A DNA stretch of 64,000 bases from Diadema setosum (GCA_033980235.1 CM067067.1:6427289-6491288); one strand, 5' to 3'. Numbered from the stretch's first letter, positions 44,997-59,515 are shown. Made by a program: numbers and translations. Notes: a model not told the origin generated them from the letters alone.

Positions 44997-47900
44997 TATA
45001 TATATTGTTTGTTTCATATTTTCTGTTAGGCGTCCGTTGGATAGCTTATCAAGCAAAGGCATACTTCCCATATTGTCATCACCACAGCTTCACGCTTTGA
45101 TAATACCTATAGTACCTATTCTCAGATGCTCCGTGATGTAGCAATCCAATCTTTAAATCAAACAAGTGTCCTTTTGTCACACATACATGACAGACTGTAA
45201 TTGACAAGGGGAATGGTTGCAACAATATCGACAGTAAAAAAAAAGTGATGATAGGACATATCCATGACACAGTATCTATACGTCTCTTTACAACCGAGCG
45301 AGCAAAAACAAAAAACAAAACTTAACAAAACAAAACAAACCAAAACAACTACAACACCACCCTTAGCATTATCGTCTGTATTCAACCTTCATTTCACGTA
45401 AGTCTGAATCCCGTAATGCTGCTCCTCATCTGACTGCGCTTGTGCATTCTAAAGACTTTTTGGCGCCGGTGAGGAGAAAGAGAAATCCCGCTCTTGGCGT
45501 ATCGGAGCGGATTTAATTTCTTAGGTCTGCCTGATGCGACCAGCAAGAGAATACGACGCGACGCTGATCATCATCCACTATTATCGACTCTCCGTCTTGA
45601 CACACATGGATAGGACTGATCACACAGTGTTTCAATAAATTCATGATATTCTGATGGGTGTCTTTTGGTAACCTCTCATGTATAGGTTGTGACGAAATTG
45701 TCCCTAAGAGAACCTCAGCATCTGATCAGCTATACAGGAAATGCTTTTATACGAAATTAACTGCTAATATGCCGCTGGGCATCTTCCTCTTCCAAAAGTA
45801 TTACACCTACGTGCCTTCACTCCAAATCGTTTACTAGTATTCTCTTAGTATAGGATCTTCCAACAGGTTGGTGATTACTTAAAACTGATATTTTTAGATC
45901 TTCTTTAGAGGCTAGGCACACACAGTATAATAGGAATGACATTGTCACCGTGTTAAGCAGCACTTATACCACACAGAGAATGCCTCAACGTAGGTGTTTG
46001 ATAAACAAATCGGAGTCGACATTTTTTTTTTCTTCCAAGACGCACGATAAGCTGGTCAGATTTCTTCAAATTATTCTTCAGGTTTGTTTTATCAGTTAGG
46101 TTGTCTACATGAGCAATAAAGACGGCAATGCAATTAAGAATAGCAAAGAAAATGAAGAGGCTCTGGAGGAGAAAGAGGAGGAGGGAAGGATTAGGAAATC
46201 TGGAGGAGGAGCAGGAACATGAAGAAGAGAAAAACAAGCAGAAAGAGAAGGAAGAAAAAGAAGAAGAAGAAGAAGAAGAAGAAGAAGAAGAAGAAGCTAA
46301 CGATGACAACGACGATAACATTTACAGCCTGGAAGTATATGTATATGTGTAAATCATTCTCACTTACACAAATAGGCAAATTCTTTCATCATGCTATACA
46401 TAATTAAGAATAATGTGACAGTCTGTCTGATGTTGAAATTCATCAATTCGGAATGATAATTCCTTATGAGAATAATTTCATCAAAGCGTGAACCTGATCA
46501 TAACATTCATGACATACCATATCCCTAGGCTGGAATTATCACGCTTCAGAGTAGAGAAACACAAAAATTCCATGTCGTTTAGATATTCTAAGTCCAGTAG
46601 CATTTCGTGTATTTAAGCATAATTATGGCTACAAGCAAGTACATTTCGAGGGTTCACCCTAATTTAAGATGTTCCTATTTTATGATTTAAAGGAAAAGTT
46701 TTCCCAAATATACAAATTAATTTAGTGAATGCAGCAACGTAAGCATAAAAGACATAAGTAAAGTTTGAGGGAAATCGAACAATCCCTTTAGAAGTTATAA
46801 ATGTTTAAAGTCTTGGTGCCACATTGCTGCTGGATGAGAAGACTACAAGAGTTCTTGAAGTCACTGTAGAATAACAATAATATAAAGAAAATGTGAAGAT
46901 AATTCCACAGTTTTTTAATCGAAAGAAACACTTTCCTACTACTTCTTGCTGACATAATGTGTTATGGGTACCATTAACACCGCTTTCTGAAGAAGGTAAG
47001 TCAATTGTTCTTTCATTATGCTAGAAAAATGAAACCTGATATTTTCCTTGAACAATTGTTCTGCAGTGATGTCACGAACTGTTTTCGTCTTCTCATTCAG
47101 CGACATACGACGGCGACACCGAAAATTTTAAAGATCCATAACTTTTGAACTGATCGTTCAAATTTCCTCAAACATCACTGATGTGCTCTACTGATATTGC
47201 TGCATTCACTCAATCCTCTGTTATATTTATTTGGGAAAACTGTCTCTTTAAGATCAAACTGCATGACGGCTTTAACTTGTGGAGAATTCATAAAGTTGAA
47301 GACCAGCGCTTCGTCACCACTGCACATCTGACATCGTTTATAAATAAGGTAGGGCGTTTGCATTTCGATATATTGCATAGAAAGGTCACTGTCGAAACAT
47401 TATTACTTTTGAGTTTCTTTCTGGGGATCAAAGACAATCAAAAGTCAGTCTAAAAATAATACGATGATTATCATGAGCATTGAAAGTTGGGTGTCTTCAT
47501 CGTGATAAGGTCGATTCAACTCTCCCCTTTACTTCTTGTGAATAATTAGAGTGAAGGGAGGGGGTTACCTCCCCAGACGGGACCCCACCCCCTCGAAGGA
47601 GCAGGCACTGATTTGCAGTCGATACGGTCATGGCGCGGTAATCAAATCTTAAATTACCATAACTCGATTTTGGCGCCCCTAATCCGTCTGACAGGTCGGA
47701 GTAATTTCATAGGTGTTCATTACATCAAACAGCGCCATCGTGGGTCACTGACTGTGGTTTCTCTTTAAAGGCGGAGTTCCATTGGATAGGTAATTTTTGC
47801 CTCGCCTTGACTCTAACAACACTCCTCTACAATCTTACATACACACAAACAATGACATTTTTTCACAATTTTTGTACAATTTAATTTCATTATGAATTGT

Positions 47901-49229
47901 GTGGTAGAATATTTGTATCCTATAAGTTGTACAGTATGATTTTCTCTACTCTTTAATTCTCATGAGCTCCTCTGTATCGTTCTTGTGCTCCGAGTTAAAA
48001 AAGATAATAAACTTCGACTAAACTGAAAAGAAATTGTCTTCTATTGTTCAAAGCATCTGGGAAAGAATATGAAATTACATTGTTCTTTGAGCTTTCTTCA
48101 TAATTGACTTACATGTCTGACTTACATTTATTTTTTCAATTCTAGTTCCCCCTCCGACGTTTGTTTGATATGAATGCCCTAAATCCACACCTGAGGAGGC
48201 GAAATGTTTGTCTATATATATCAACATAATTGGAGTGTAAATAAAGTGAGTGCGCGTGTAGAATATGTCAAATGCCCTATAATGTAATTTTATAGCGTGA
48301 GTTACTGTAGCGGCAATGAGGTCGTAGAACAGCACGCAGTGTCAACACATTGCCTTCAATCTAAACATACTTGCTACAGTAATCAACTCTGGGAGGCACG
48401 CAGAGAACAATTGAACAGGTGCAGAGAACAATTTGTTTAATAGATACTTTATTTTCTGCAAATCAACAAATCAATCAGCAAATCAATATACATAAGGCAC
48501 ATGATCATGAACATGTGGGAAATATACAAAATAGATTCAAAACAGAGTCGTTTGACTTGCGTAAACAAAGATATAAAAGGTAATTAATGATACAATATAC
48601 AGTATGCATGTCTATGCAGCGGGGATTACAACAATTATAATTATGTAGCGATAATGCAGAGGGCCGCCATTGTAAGCATAGCTTGAAAAGATGGCCGGCC
48701 AGAGGAAAAGGTAGGGACGTATACTAGTTTCGTAATACTACAATACAATACAAATTCTACTGCGAAGATAGCAGGGGAAAAACGTGATGGTGGTGGATGT
48801 GCGTGCAAGTGCTAGAAAGTGCAGAAGGGCAGATATGCTGGAATGTAGAATAATCGAATTGGTTTGCTGAAAGAGGGAACGGTATGCGATGTTGCTATTT
48901 GGGAGACCAACATTAATCATATGAATTATTTGTTTTTAATTTGTATTTGAAGTATACTGTAATAAAATGTTTTTAGGCGATGAAATATAGGATCGGCGAT
49001 GAAATATAGGATCAATTGAACAGGTGCAGTGAACAATTGAACAGGTGCAGAAAAACAGTTCGCCCAGCTGACATGAACCAGACGCGGAACGAGCACTAAA
49101 AAATAGCAAGCCGAACATGGCCAAGGGTGTAGATTCAATAGGCCAGTGATCCTGCGTTCTCATATGGCCTTTCCCTTGATGAATGAACCTTCAAAAAAAG
49201 GAACCTTATTTCATTTTTGGGATTATTGC
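44717..49229. other. Non-coding stretch with simple repeats
   Basis: (TA)n at 44951-45004; purine-rich GAA/GGA tract at about 46150-46300, whose Lys/Glu and Ser/Phe frames are artefacts; a repeated aattgaacaggtgcag motif at about 48410, 49015 and 49033. No supported gene. Confidence 0.5.
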
Positions 49230-49546
49230 ATGGCCGGCGGAACGGGGGAGGGGGGGGGGGGTGGACCCCCCTTTTTGTGCACCATACAAAGTACAAAGGA
49301 ATACATAAGGTGTCATCAATTTGCCCCCACTTTTAACCCGGAAGTACGTAATACGCACTAAAAAGAAATAGATAGAGATCTTAAAGTGTGAGCGCGGTAA
49401 GATTATGTTTTTTCCGCTGAAGACCCTTTTTTGTTCTTTTTTTTTTTGCTTGTCACCTGAAGAAACCCGGAAGTGGAAGGGGGAGAGATGAGCTGAGGAC
49501 CTTTATTTTTTTTTCTGCTTGTTAGCTCATGAAACCCGGAAGTGTC

Positions 49547-49578
<32 letters not shown>

Positions 49579-49602
49579 TTTGAAAACGCTCCGCCGGCCC
49601 TG
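49230..49602. mobile_element. Non-autonomous inverted-repeat element
   Basis: Ends ggccggcggaacg (from 49232) and cgctccgccggcc (to 49600) are inverted matches with one mismatch. Inside are a G-run near the left end and a C-run near the right end, and two copies of a cccggaagtg motif. About 370 bp, no coding frame. Confidence 0.6.
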
Positions 49603-50034
49603 TATTGAACCTTCGGAATAACGAACTTTGTATCATTTTGGATTAACAAACCTTTGGAAAAACGAACCCTTTCATTTTATGATTAAAGAATCTTCGGAAT
49701 AACGAAACTTCGGAATAATGAACTGTAACCAGAGGACCCGGTAACAAGCTACATGCGTTACCTTCACCTGTGCATACCCAATGCGAATCGATATTCATAC
49801 AACATTACATTTCGATACTCGTACCATTTACCTCCATGCTCATACAGTATCTTAGTTGCTGGTATACCGGTTAAGCCTTTCACAAGCTATATGGTAGTCG
49901 AGAACAACCAATATCATGATTTTTATAAAGTTATATACAATATTCTATTCCATTGAATTCATATTTGATACTTTTTAGTACTTGGGGTCAACTTTGGATA
50001 GATTCATTACTGCGTTTGCTTTGTCGAACAAGTC

Positions 50035-50475
50035 TTAAAGGTACTAGCCCACATTTGCAAACCCACGAAAATCAAAACTGAATAAAACAGGTCCAATATG
50101 ACTTCAAGTACAAGTTATAACAGTAACATACCTCACCCGTTGCTCTTTGTCTATACCATTCGATAAAAGAGAGAAAATCATCGTTTTAAAATCAATTTTC
50201 AAACCGGGTCAACCCGACCCAAAATCAAATTACGAGCGCGGGCTAGCTACGCACATTAACTTACACATGTATCGCATGCATGTAGTACGTGCGTGGACCG
50301 GGGCTAGCGAGCGTTTTTATACGCATGCATACGGTGCATTTTCATTTATTTTTATGAAAGTAATGGACTAATTGGAACGAAATTTTGCACAGGTGTTACT
50401 GCAATCATACCCAAACTCCATGATAACTATGAGACCAATTGCTGCAGGTTTACAAATGTGGGCTAATACCTTTAA
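50035..50475. mobile_element. piggyBac-type MITE with TTAA duplication
   Basis: TTAA at 50035-50038 and 50472-50475 flanks an element (50039-50471) whose ends are inverted copies of AGGTAYTAGCCCACATTTG followed by YAAACC. TTAA target sites are the hallmark of piggyBac insertions (family knowledge). About 433 bp, no transposase. Confidence 0.75.
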
Positions 50476-53339
50476 AGCCAGAAATTTGGCCTACCAGGCG
50501 CAGTCTTTGCTGAAAAGATAAATTGGTCTTGTGAGGGAATCGCTCCATTATCCTGATTATCTTTAAAATGTATTATTGACATTTACAGAGGACAGAGAAC
50601 GAGTAAATTCTTCCATTTTCTAAATATATGTTCATTTTTCCATATGCAGTGTCATCGATCAACATGTGAACCTTGCAAAAAACGATGACGCGTGAAGCAA
50701 TAAAATATGATGGGGAAACGAGTTCTTGAGTGCATGATTTCTTCTACTCCGTGATCAGTTGAATGTATTCTGGGGGTGTTTCACGAAGAATGTAAGTCAA
50801 ACTTAAAAGTTAAGGTTGACTTAAAATTATGGTATGCAATTGGTTTCTCTTTTCAGTTTTATCTCATGTTTTCTGGATCCACCTTAAATTGTTGTCAACA
50901 TTTACAGGTAAAAACTTCTTTGTCCCTCACTTTATTTTTCTAATTAATGCCTGTGTGAGAAAGTCTCCGAAATTTTAATTCTTAAATGACAGCTAGAATA
51001 TGGAAGTCACACACAGCCTACCAAGATCGAGTTAGATTCTTTGTGAACCCCAGTTCCATTAATGATACCCCGGGTAATCCTGTCAGCATCAGCGCTCTAT
51101 CGGGCATGTTGTTATTAGGTCTACATGTATTAACACAGCATTGTCTGGTCCCTCCTCTATCTGTATTATTGTCATTTTTATCATTATTCATTTATCTATT
51201 CATGTCTTTTGCATCTGGGTCAAGAGGGCCACCATGTCCCTGATGTATATTCGCAGGCGCATAGTTGTTGGAGAACTATTGGAGTAGTGGATAAGACTCT
51301 GGAATTGACTATACATCGGAGGTCTTGAGTTCGAACTCCGTCAAGTGCCTAGTACATGGACAAGATATGTTTACTAACCACGTCCCTCTCGACCCAAGTT
51401 TATAAATATAAATTATTACCTGGAGGTATTTCACGAAGAATTAAGTAAGTCTTCAACATGCGAAACTTTGTTGACATAAACATCACATATTTTTAACTGC
51501 GTGTGGCTACTCATGCACCAAAATAACTAAATTATAATAAACGTTTTGAATGAAAAATAATTACTGCAATTTCATATTATATGTAATTTTGAATGTGAGA
51601 AATTGGAGTAATTCATTTTTTCTGGATTTACTAAAAATCAATATCGGCAGACAACCATTTAATCATTTTCATCTCATTATGCTCGAACATTGCTTTGAAT
51701 TTAGATTAGCCAATAAGTTCATATCAGGCTAAGATCGACTTTGTGAATCAAACTTTGTGAGTCCCACTTACGCTAAGATTGACAAGCGCTAAATCAAACT
51801 TACTAAGTGCGATTTGCGTGTGTGTGTGTGTGTGTGAACCCCCTCCCACTTCTCTCTCTCTCTCTCTCTCTCTGACAACGCAAGGGTAATAATTGCAGGA
51901 TCCTTTCAAGGCAGGGGCCGAGGAACGTGTTCTCTGTGTGTGTGGGGGGGGGGGGGGGGGAGGTAAGGGAGCACAGCCCTCCAAAGTAATAAACTTTTTT
52001 AACGAAAAGTGTGTGTGCGTGTGGGGTGGGATATGCAGCCCTATCCCCACCCCCAAGTTCCACGGCCTCTGGAAGAGGCTGTCCTGGGTAAAGAGACCAC
52101 GTTATCATTATCGTTCACCGGTTATCATCAGAGTTACAATTTTAGTAGATGTGAACAATTTCTTGTTCAGTTTATTGTCCACCAAACTATTGACAGAGGC
52201 CAAATATGGTCATCTAACCAGCGAGAGCAGTTAAGCGAGCACACAGAAATAACAAGGAGACGCATAAATTCGACAAACTATGAGATATCGCCGTAAAACA
52301 CAACGTACTACCCCCTCCCCCCCCCCCCCATGGTATGCCCATGTTCCCAAACCACCTCTTGCCATGATAGACCCATCTGCAGGAAACATTCAGAAGGGCA
52401 AACGCGTTAGTTTCACAAATCGGAAGCCCGTCGTTTATCTCCCGAACATGAATTATCTTACCAAGCCATCAGTGATGCCCTATAGTGTGGAATGCCACAC
52501 GCAGTTAGAGTGTCGGCCGCCATTTTGGACGCCTTTTCGAAGTGGTGTCATATATATTGCTTATCGATCTGAGTATCTCCTGGGCGGGCTCCTCTAACTC
52601 AGAACACGAAGCCACTGTTACGGCGGTCCATGTTATGGGCCTTCCATGTTACAGGCAGCCTTTCATACTGGAAGTGAGTAATACGTTCTGAGAGGAGATA
52701 ACCTACTATATCGTATGTCGTCAAAGAAACCTTGCAAGCAGCCAAAACTGAAAGAGAGCTAGTTCAAGCTAGCTGTTGTAAATTTCTACATCTCTTTTGT
52801 TGGTTTCTTTATATTGTCATATTGTCATCAATACTTAATATTATGCTGCAGTCGTCCTGGTAAACCTGAAACTCTATCATTCTCCTAAGTACTCCCTCTT
52901 CATCTCATAGCTTTTCCTTTTCTTTCAACACTTCTTCTTATTCGTCTCCATCATTTCACACTCTCACAAAATTATCTGCACTAGCAGGCCCGCATGAATT
53001 TTTACACAGGTCTAAAGTTTAGCTTCAAGTCTACAAACGTACAAAGTGACATTTCCTTCGCGTCTGTAGTTTTTATCTCCGTGAAGAGAATTCGTCCTCT
53101 TTCTGAAGAGGCAAAATGTTCGTTACAGACGAAATATTCGTTTATATTCAAACGGCCAAAATTGTCAAGTATAATCTCACATTCTGATCATATTCACGTA
53201 ATGTGGTTTTTAACCAGAAAGCATTGTCAGGTACATGCAGTCATGTGAAGTTTAGGAATAACATGATTAAATAAGGAGACGTGATCAAGGAAACGTGAAC
53301 ACAACTTGGATTTTCAAATATCGTTGATTCACTCACTAT
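50476..53339. other. Non-coding stretch with SINE-like sequence and simple repeats
   Basis: A tcacgaagaa motif occurs near 50781 and 51431, on either side of the tRNA-like block at 51266-51345. (TG)n at 51817-51836, (CT)n at 51851-51873, G-run 51943-51961, C-run 52314-52329. No supported gene. Confidence 0.5.
51266..51345 (+). repeat. tRNA-like (SINE head) sequence
   Basis: An A-box-like stretch (agtagtggataagactctgg, about 51283-51302) and a good B-box (gagttcgaactcc, 51327-51339) are spaced as in a tRNA promoter. The whole does not fold as a proper tRNA by eye and lacks a clear anticodon stem, so a tRNA-derived SINE head is likelier than a gene. Confidence 0.5.
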
Positions 53340-53357
53340 TGAATAACCATATATATC

Positions 53358-53403
<46 letters not shown>

Positions 53404-53435
53404 TATATATATATATATATACATACATACAGTGT
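53340..53435. repeat. (TA)n microsatellite with minor interruptions
   Basis: About 90 bases of alternating TA/AT broken by single C or G bases. Confidence 0.9.
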
Positions 53436-55440
53436 ACATCTAAGCCTTTTAAAAGTGAAAGACCTTTTAGTTAGCTTAGATGTGGTAAGATCGTTTAAGG
53501 GAAGAGCTCATAATAACATTAATGATAATTTATTTAAGTCTTAGTAATTTCTTCTTTTTTGGTGGGCTCCGACGCGTTGCGGCGCCAGGAGAATACAAAC
53601 TGAATTTAAATCGGTTTCTGCATCATCATAATTCATTCCACAGCTGTTATCATGATCCAATTATATTATGTTATGCAGTCACCAAGGACGCAAACATGAA
53701 ACATTCAACATTGCAGCCATATTTGTCTATAGATACGACCATAAAATACACAGATGATATACTAGTAAATTACGTCACATTTACATACATGTACGTGTGT
53801 TTTCTACATGATATTGACAAAATGTGTGATTATGTCATATACAATCACATTGATGGATGTATGCTCCTGATTTAATCACGTGCACACTTACAGTCGCATA
53901 AAAAAAATGATTTCGTTATGTGCAGCAAAGAGTCGTGAAGCCACAGTCATTATCTTTTCTTCTCTAAAATATCTTTGTTTGTCTCCACCCCCTCCCCTCC
54001 CCTCCCCATCCCTTCCCCTCCCCCTCCCCCTCCCGCCGTTTCCGTGACCCTTGACTCGTTCATAGAGATTTATTTGATTAATATTTTGGTATACTGACTC
54101 AATGGTCCACTTCCCTCTCATCCCACGATGGAGCTCCATGCATGCATACAGAGGACTGTGTTCAATCGTGACTTAATGGTGATGACCTTTTAATGTGCGC
54201 ACAAAACCCATCGCTGCCTCATATGGCCCGTATTACAGCTAAGATCATCTGAAGATGCGAAGAGATGAATGCGACTTTAACATCTAAACCAGGGAAAAAA
54301 ATCACGGTCTAGCTTCCACACTCCAATAATTTTGACGATAACAGTCCAGCTACGGTTTAATCGATTTTCGACGATACAATCCTGTCAAACTTGTTTCTTT
54401 ATTTTGACTTTTGTTTCATGCATTATTAATGTAGTAGATTTGAAAAATGTACATTTGTATGAAAAATGCAGAAAGAGAAATTTGACTAATTCGCCACGGG
54501 GATCCTCTCTGCGTTCGTCATTGACGAGTCAGGCAGTGAAAATGACACTCAGGGAGAGTAAAGAGAAGAGAGAAGGAGACGACGAGAGAAAGAAAGAAAG
54601 AAAGACAGATAGAGAGAGAGAAAAAAAGGAGAGGGGGGAGATATGATGTTGACGCTACCTATTCGTCAGCTGCTTGCTCCAACAACACAGACATCTAAGA
54701 ATGCTAAAGAGAGCCCTATTATAGGGGGAAAAGGGACCAGGATAATATCTAGTGGTGATGATCTTAGTCACTTCTTAACAATAATAAAACCTACTTCAGC
54801 AAACGCCTTTGCGAGATTGCTTAACTCTCAAACAAATTGGGATATTTTTCTCCGCTTTGTGAATTAATGCGTCAAACCATTTATATACTTCTGTAATATC
54901 TTCTTTCTTTTTTTCCCCCTTGCCTCGTCCACATGAGAATGCAAACTGGAATAAGTGCTGGGGTCATAGTTAAGCCAGGACAGTTATTCCCATGAGTGTT
55001 TTAAATCATATCTGGTTTTCACCTGCTCCAAATCCATCATGTTGGTATTTTCAAAGTATCGTATTTTTAACCCGATGTGTTTTCCCCTTTCATCAGGTAG
55101 CATGCATGTAATAATTTTCTTTAACACTTTGACAAGTCTGCTGTACGTACATGTACATGTTTGTTTTTTTTTTTTTAAAGAGAAAATAACTTGGCACGTA
55201 GTTACGGAGTTATAATAAATAGGAATACGCAGTACAGCGTGAGTTGTGATTGGTTAGACTGCATCACGTGTGAACATTTTGGTGTAGGGCACGGACGTGC
55301 CCTATACCGTTGTACCGTTGATTTTGGAACGGAGAACGAAATCAGTACTAGATGCTGTAGGGCCTAAACCTACGGAAAATGCATATAGATCGAGGGTCTA
55401 TACTACAGTATAATTTTTGGTGCACGTTCTATTGATGCAC
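53436..55440. other. Non-coding stretch
   Basis: C-rich/CCCCT patch at 53985-54035 and GA-rich patch at 54560-54640. No supported gene. Confidence 0.5.
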
Positions 55441-55579
55441 CAGTATACACTGGACTACAAAACTCCAAAGACTAAATTATCCCTCGTGCATGTAGTTATA
55501 TTTTACCTCGGCCTGCAGCCCAGGTGAAACAAAATGGCACTCGGTTAGTATTTGGAGTTTTATAGTCCAGTGTATACTG
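55441..55579. repeat. Palindromic MITE-like element
   Basis: Arms cagtatacactggactacaa (from 55441) and its near-complement ending at 55579 extend about 29 bases each with one or two mismatches. They enclose roughly 80 bases. Confidence 0.6.
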
Positions 55580-57613
55580 TCCTATATTCAATATAGTACA
55601 TGATAGAGCATGCGCTATTGTATAACATTTGACCTGTCTTGTATGTTTTAACTATGCCTGATGGGCGCACCGACTTTCATGTTCAAACATTTTCCTTCAT
55701 GATACTGTGTTGAAAGTGTGTGCAAGTGAGAAGAAAGAGAAGATACCCCAACTCTAACGGCTGCCTGAAATTCAGCGAAGTGCTCAAGTGGGCGGTGCAT
55801 AATCATGATGATACGTGTAGGCCTACATCGAGACGAGCTAACTTTTCATGGGCAGAAATTGCTCTTCATCCGCCATCGCGCACATCGAACCTTGATGAAA
55901 TATGAATGTTTTAGTCTACCCGGCGACGGCAGCTATGATGTTAATCTACAGAAGAGGAAAATGGAACACTCTGAGGGCGAAATGAAAAAAAAAAATGTCC
56001 AACTGCGTTACAGATCTTATTTGTATCACCTTTTTTGTTGTTGCTCTCTCTCTCTCATAAGACACATGCAGTTCACTGTAAGTGCACGAGGGAGCCGAGT
56101 GACGGCCAGTCTGGCAAATACCCGAGGTGACAAACAAGTATATTTTATGACCTTAATTAACGGAATGGTCGCATCTCACTTACTGCGCTCATATTACGCT
56201 TCAGTTTTGTCAAAAAACACACACATAAAAAGAAAGAAAGAAAGAAAGAAAGAAATAGGGGTAGGGCGCACTCAACTTGTCTTCCGAAGGAGAAGCGTGC
56301 ACTCACACCTAAAATCCTAATGGAGATGACAAAGCGAGGTAAGTGTCGCTCTCAGAGCCTTTCGTCGCCTGGGCTACCTAAAGAATCAATCATTTCAACA
56401 TTGATAAATCACCCAACCTCAGCGCACCCTCCACAACTACCCCCTCCCCCAATCTCCCTCCCTGCAGACAGTGTTGAATTGATGCATCTGATGCATTTCG
56501 CTTGTTGCTGCAAGGCGTTTCTATCGTCAGGTGGTCGGGTTCGTTGCTGATGGCGACGCGGTTGGCCGCTGAGAGAGGGAGGAAGGGAATTGAAAATTCT
56601 TCTCCAGGTCATCGGTCACGACGTAAACGATGTCAGGTTCTAGGTTTTCCTCTACGTCGCAGTCAAGAACCATCTAATCACAAAAACTGTCATTTTTTCA
56701 GTGTTTTTAAAGACAAAGGTGATGCCTGGTTTTATCAATTACTTTTGTGATAAAAGACAAGAGCAGACCTTTCATAAAGAGGAATCATGAAAAGAACAAC
56801 TAATCCCACGCGTATTAGTCCACACAACGTAAGGAAGATTTCTAAAACGGTTGAAACTACAAATGTCGATTTACTAAAAGAAATTATTCTAACTAATTTT
56901 GTGAAGAGAAAAGAAGAGAATTACCGAGGGAAGCGGATGTCAACATAATTAAAAAAGCAAAATGATGCTTCTTCCATATTTTATGTAATTTCCAGGTCCC
57001 GATTTCCCCTCAGGAAGACTGCTTCGGGGGGGGGGGGGGGGGGAGCATAGATATAAATCTACAACACACTCGTCCATGTAGAACTCAGATATGAAAATAC
57101 TATATCATTCGACATTTTTATAATATCTAACACCTCACTCAAGTGGATGTCAAATCAACCTGCCTTTCTTACAACATGGCAAAGCATTTGACACTGGGTG
57201 ATTATACGATCAGTAGCAAAAGGCGTGCCGTTGCCATCTTATTTGCATCACTAATCACACGCCTCTGTGGATCCGAGTGCCGAACTGCTCGTGAGTGCAA
57301 GAGAGCGGGAAGAAAAAGCCGAGAAAATTCACAGCTCGACCCGCTTTCTGCTCAGACATCATGTATTTTGTCCACTCGATTTAGGATGGTGTTCTATATA
57401 CTCCCCCTCACGCCCCATCTCTAGGCTCTGTCCCTCTCTCTCCCTCTCCCTCTCTCTCCCCCTCCTTTTGCAACACACACATACATTCAAAGAAATACAC
57501 CCGCATGCACACACACACACACACACGCACACACACACACACACACACAATTTATATTCTCCCTCTCCCTCTCTCTCTCCGATCCGATCCGGGTCCCTCC
57601 ACACAAACACAGC

Positions 57614-57653
<40 letters not shown>

Positions 57654-58261
57654 TCTATTCTCTCACCCTCTCTCTTATACTTCCTTCTAATGACCATAAT
57701 ATTATTTAGCTCTCCATCGCTACACCAGTGTGTGTGCGTGTTTGTTTTTGTTGTTAGTTTTTTTTTTCATGGGGGCGAATTTGCATAGAATCATTTTTTT
57801 TTAATCTGTTTTTCCACATAATCTAATGCACACACTCCCAATATCGGGTTAATGGAGCATTCCACTTGCAACCGAATTGCCGTATATACAAAAAAAAAAA
57901 TGTTCCACTAGTCTCTAGCCTCTCTAATAATCAGAAGATCAAATCTATGTAAATGTAACTAACAATAAAGAAGTTGTACTTGCTTATTTTGTTCAACATT
58001 CTATAAGTTTCCCTATATTGACTGGAATTTTTTATGAACGATATCAAGTATCCTATAAATCAAGCAGTATAGAAGACAAAATTGTGAATCGAATTTGTTT
58101 CTAAACGTGTTTTTGGTTTTACTCACTTTCTTGGCTATCGCTTTCCCCTTATTTTCTCTACCCGATTCTGAAGCACTAGCATTTGCAGATATACATTTTT
58201 TTTTTTACTCTTTCATCTTTCATTCTATATCTGTAAGTCTTTAATTGCAGCTGTCTCTGCA

Positions 58262-58281
58262 ACAGCAGCAGCAGCAACAGC

Positions 58282-58346
<65 letters not shown>
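58262..58346. repeat. (CAG)n/(CAA)n trinucleotide array
   Basis: About 85 bases, starting with CAG units and passing into uninterrupted CAA units. Confidence 0.92.
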
Positions 58347-59337
58347 CGATAACAACCCAGGTACTACTTAAGTATATCAAACACAATGATTCTCGCAAAA
58401 AACACAGCTACCAAAAATACGCTGCATGAGCTATGGAGATGTGTAGGCATTGCGGGGGCGTGGATTAAGATTAATATCATGAGCCAGCTGCTGATAACTC
58501 CTCGTGGTAGCGAGGCGGATGCAAGAGAGAATAAGAAGTTACGAAAAAGTAACAACAAACAACAGAAGTAATGCAAGTAATTCATTGGACATTGGAGAAA
58601 ATAGTCCCCCGCACCACACACAGCCATTATTTTGCAGTAAGCAATTTATAATTATGAATATTCACTATTGGTTTGTGTGACTTTTCCGCGCAGCCGCCCG
58701 AAGAATTTGATGCGCCATAGAACTTGGATAGCATAAATAAACCTCATAATTATTCTCTCGATCCAGACATCTTCAGCTTAAGACATTTCATAATGGTAGC
58801 GGAGTGACAGCATTAGCGGCGCCGTTAAAGACATCGTTGCTTTATCCATTATTCATTACGTTTGCTTTCGTAAAACAGGAAATGTGATTATTGGTCTCTG
58901 TCTGACACATTGGGAATCTAGCAGCAACAAGGGGCTGCTTCCCTTCTAGGTTAATTCGGTGGAGAATTAAGATTATTTTTAACAAAGCATTAAAAATGTG
59001 ATGATTTGTTTATTTACACGTATTTATTGTGTTAGTGTGTGTGTGTGTGTGTGTGCATTGATTCAAAATCAGAATGGATGAAATAATATACCTCTCACGA
59101 AAGCACATAGGACTAAATTCGTGGTTGCCAAAGAGCCCTTTGTACCTGTTGAGAATGGTATGAGATATCATACCACCATAATGTTCTCTCGCTTCGTTGA
59201 CATAGCGCAATTTAATTTCATTTACAGTTTAAAATCATCAGACAACCTATAAGTAGATACTCCTAGAGTAGTTGATTTCTCAATATAATCTTTATCTTTG
59301 GATTCCATCATGGCAAAACCACTGAAAATGATCTATA

Positions 59338-59338
59338 T

Positions 59339-59391
<53 letters not shown>

Positions 59392-59412
59392 CATACATAC
59401 ATACATATATGT

Positions 59413-59510
<98 letters not shown>

Positions 59511-59515
59511 TGCTG
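59338..59515. repeat. Compound (TA)n-(TG)n microsatellite
   Basis: About 45 bases of TA, a short catacatacata link, then about 100 bases of TG with a few interruptions (gcgcgc). Confidence 0.93.

Noticed and set aside
46128..46352. Lys/Glu-rich frame and its Ser/Phe complement
   Set aside because: Produced by a GAA/GGA purine tract; no unique sequence supports a protein.
57267..57788. 173-codon frame and its opposing frame
   Set aside because: Dominated by CT and CA dinucleotide repeats (His/Thr and Cys/Val runs).
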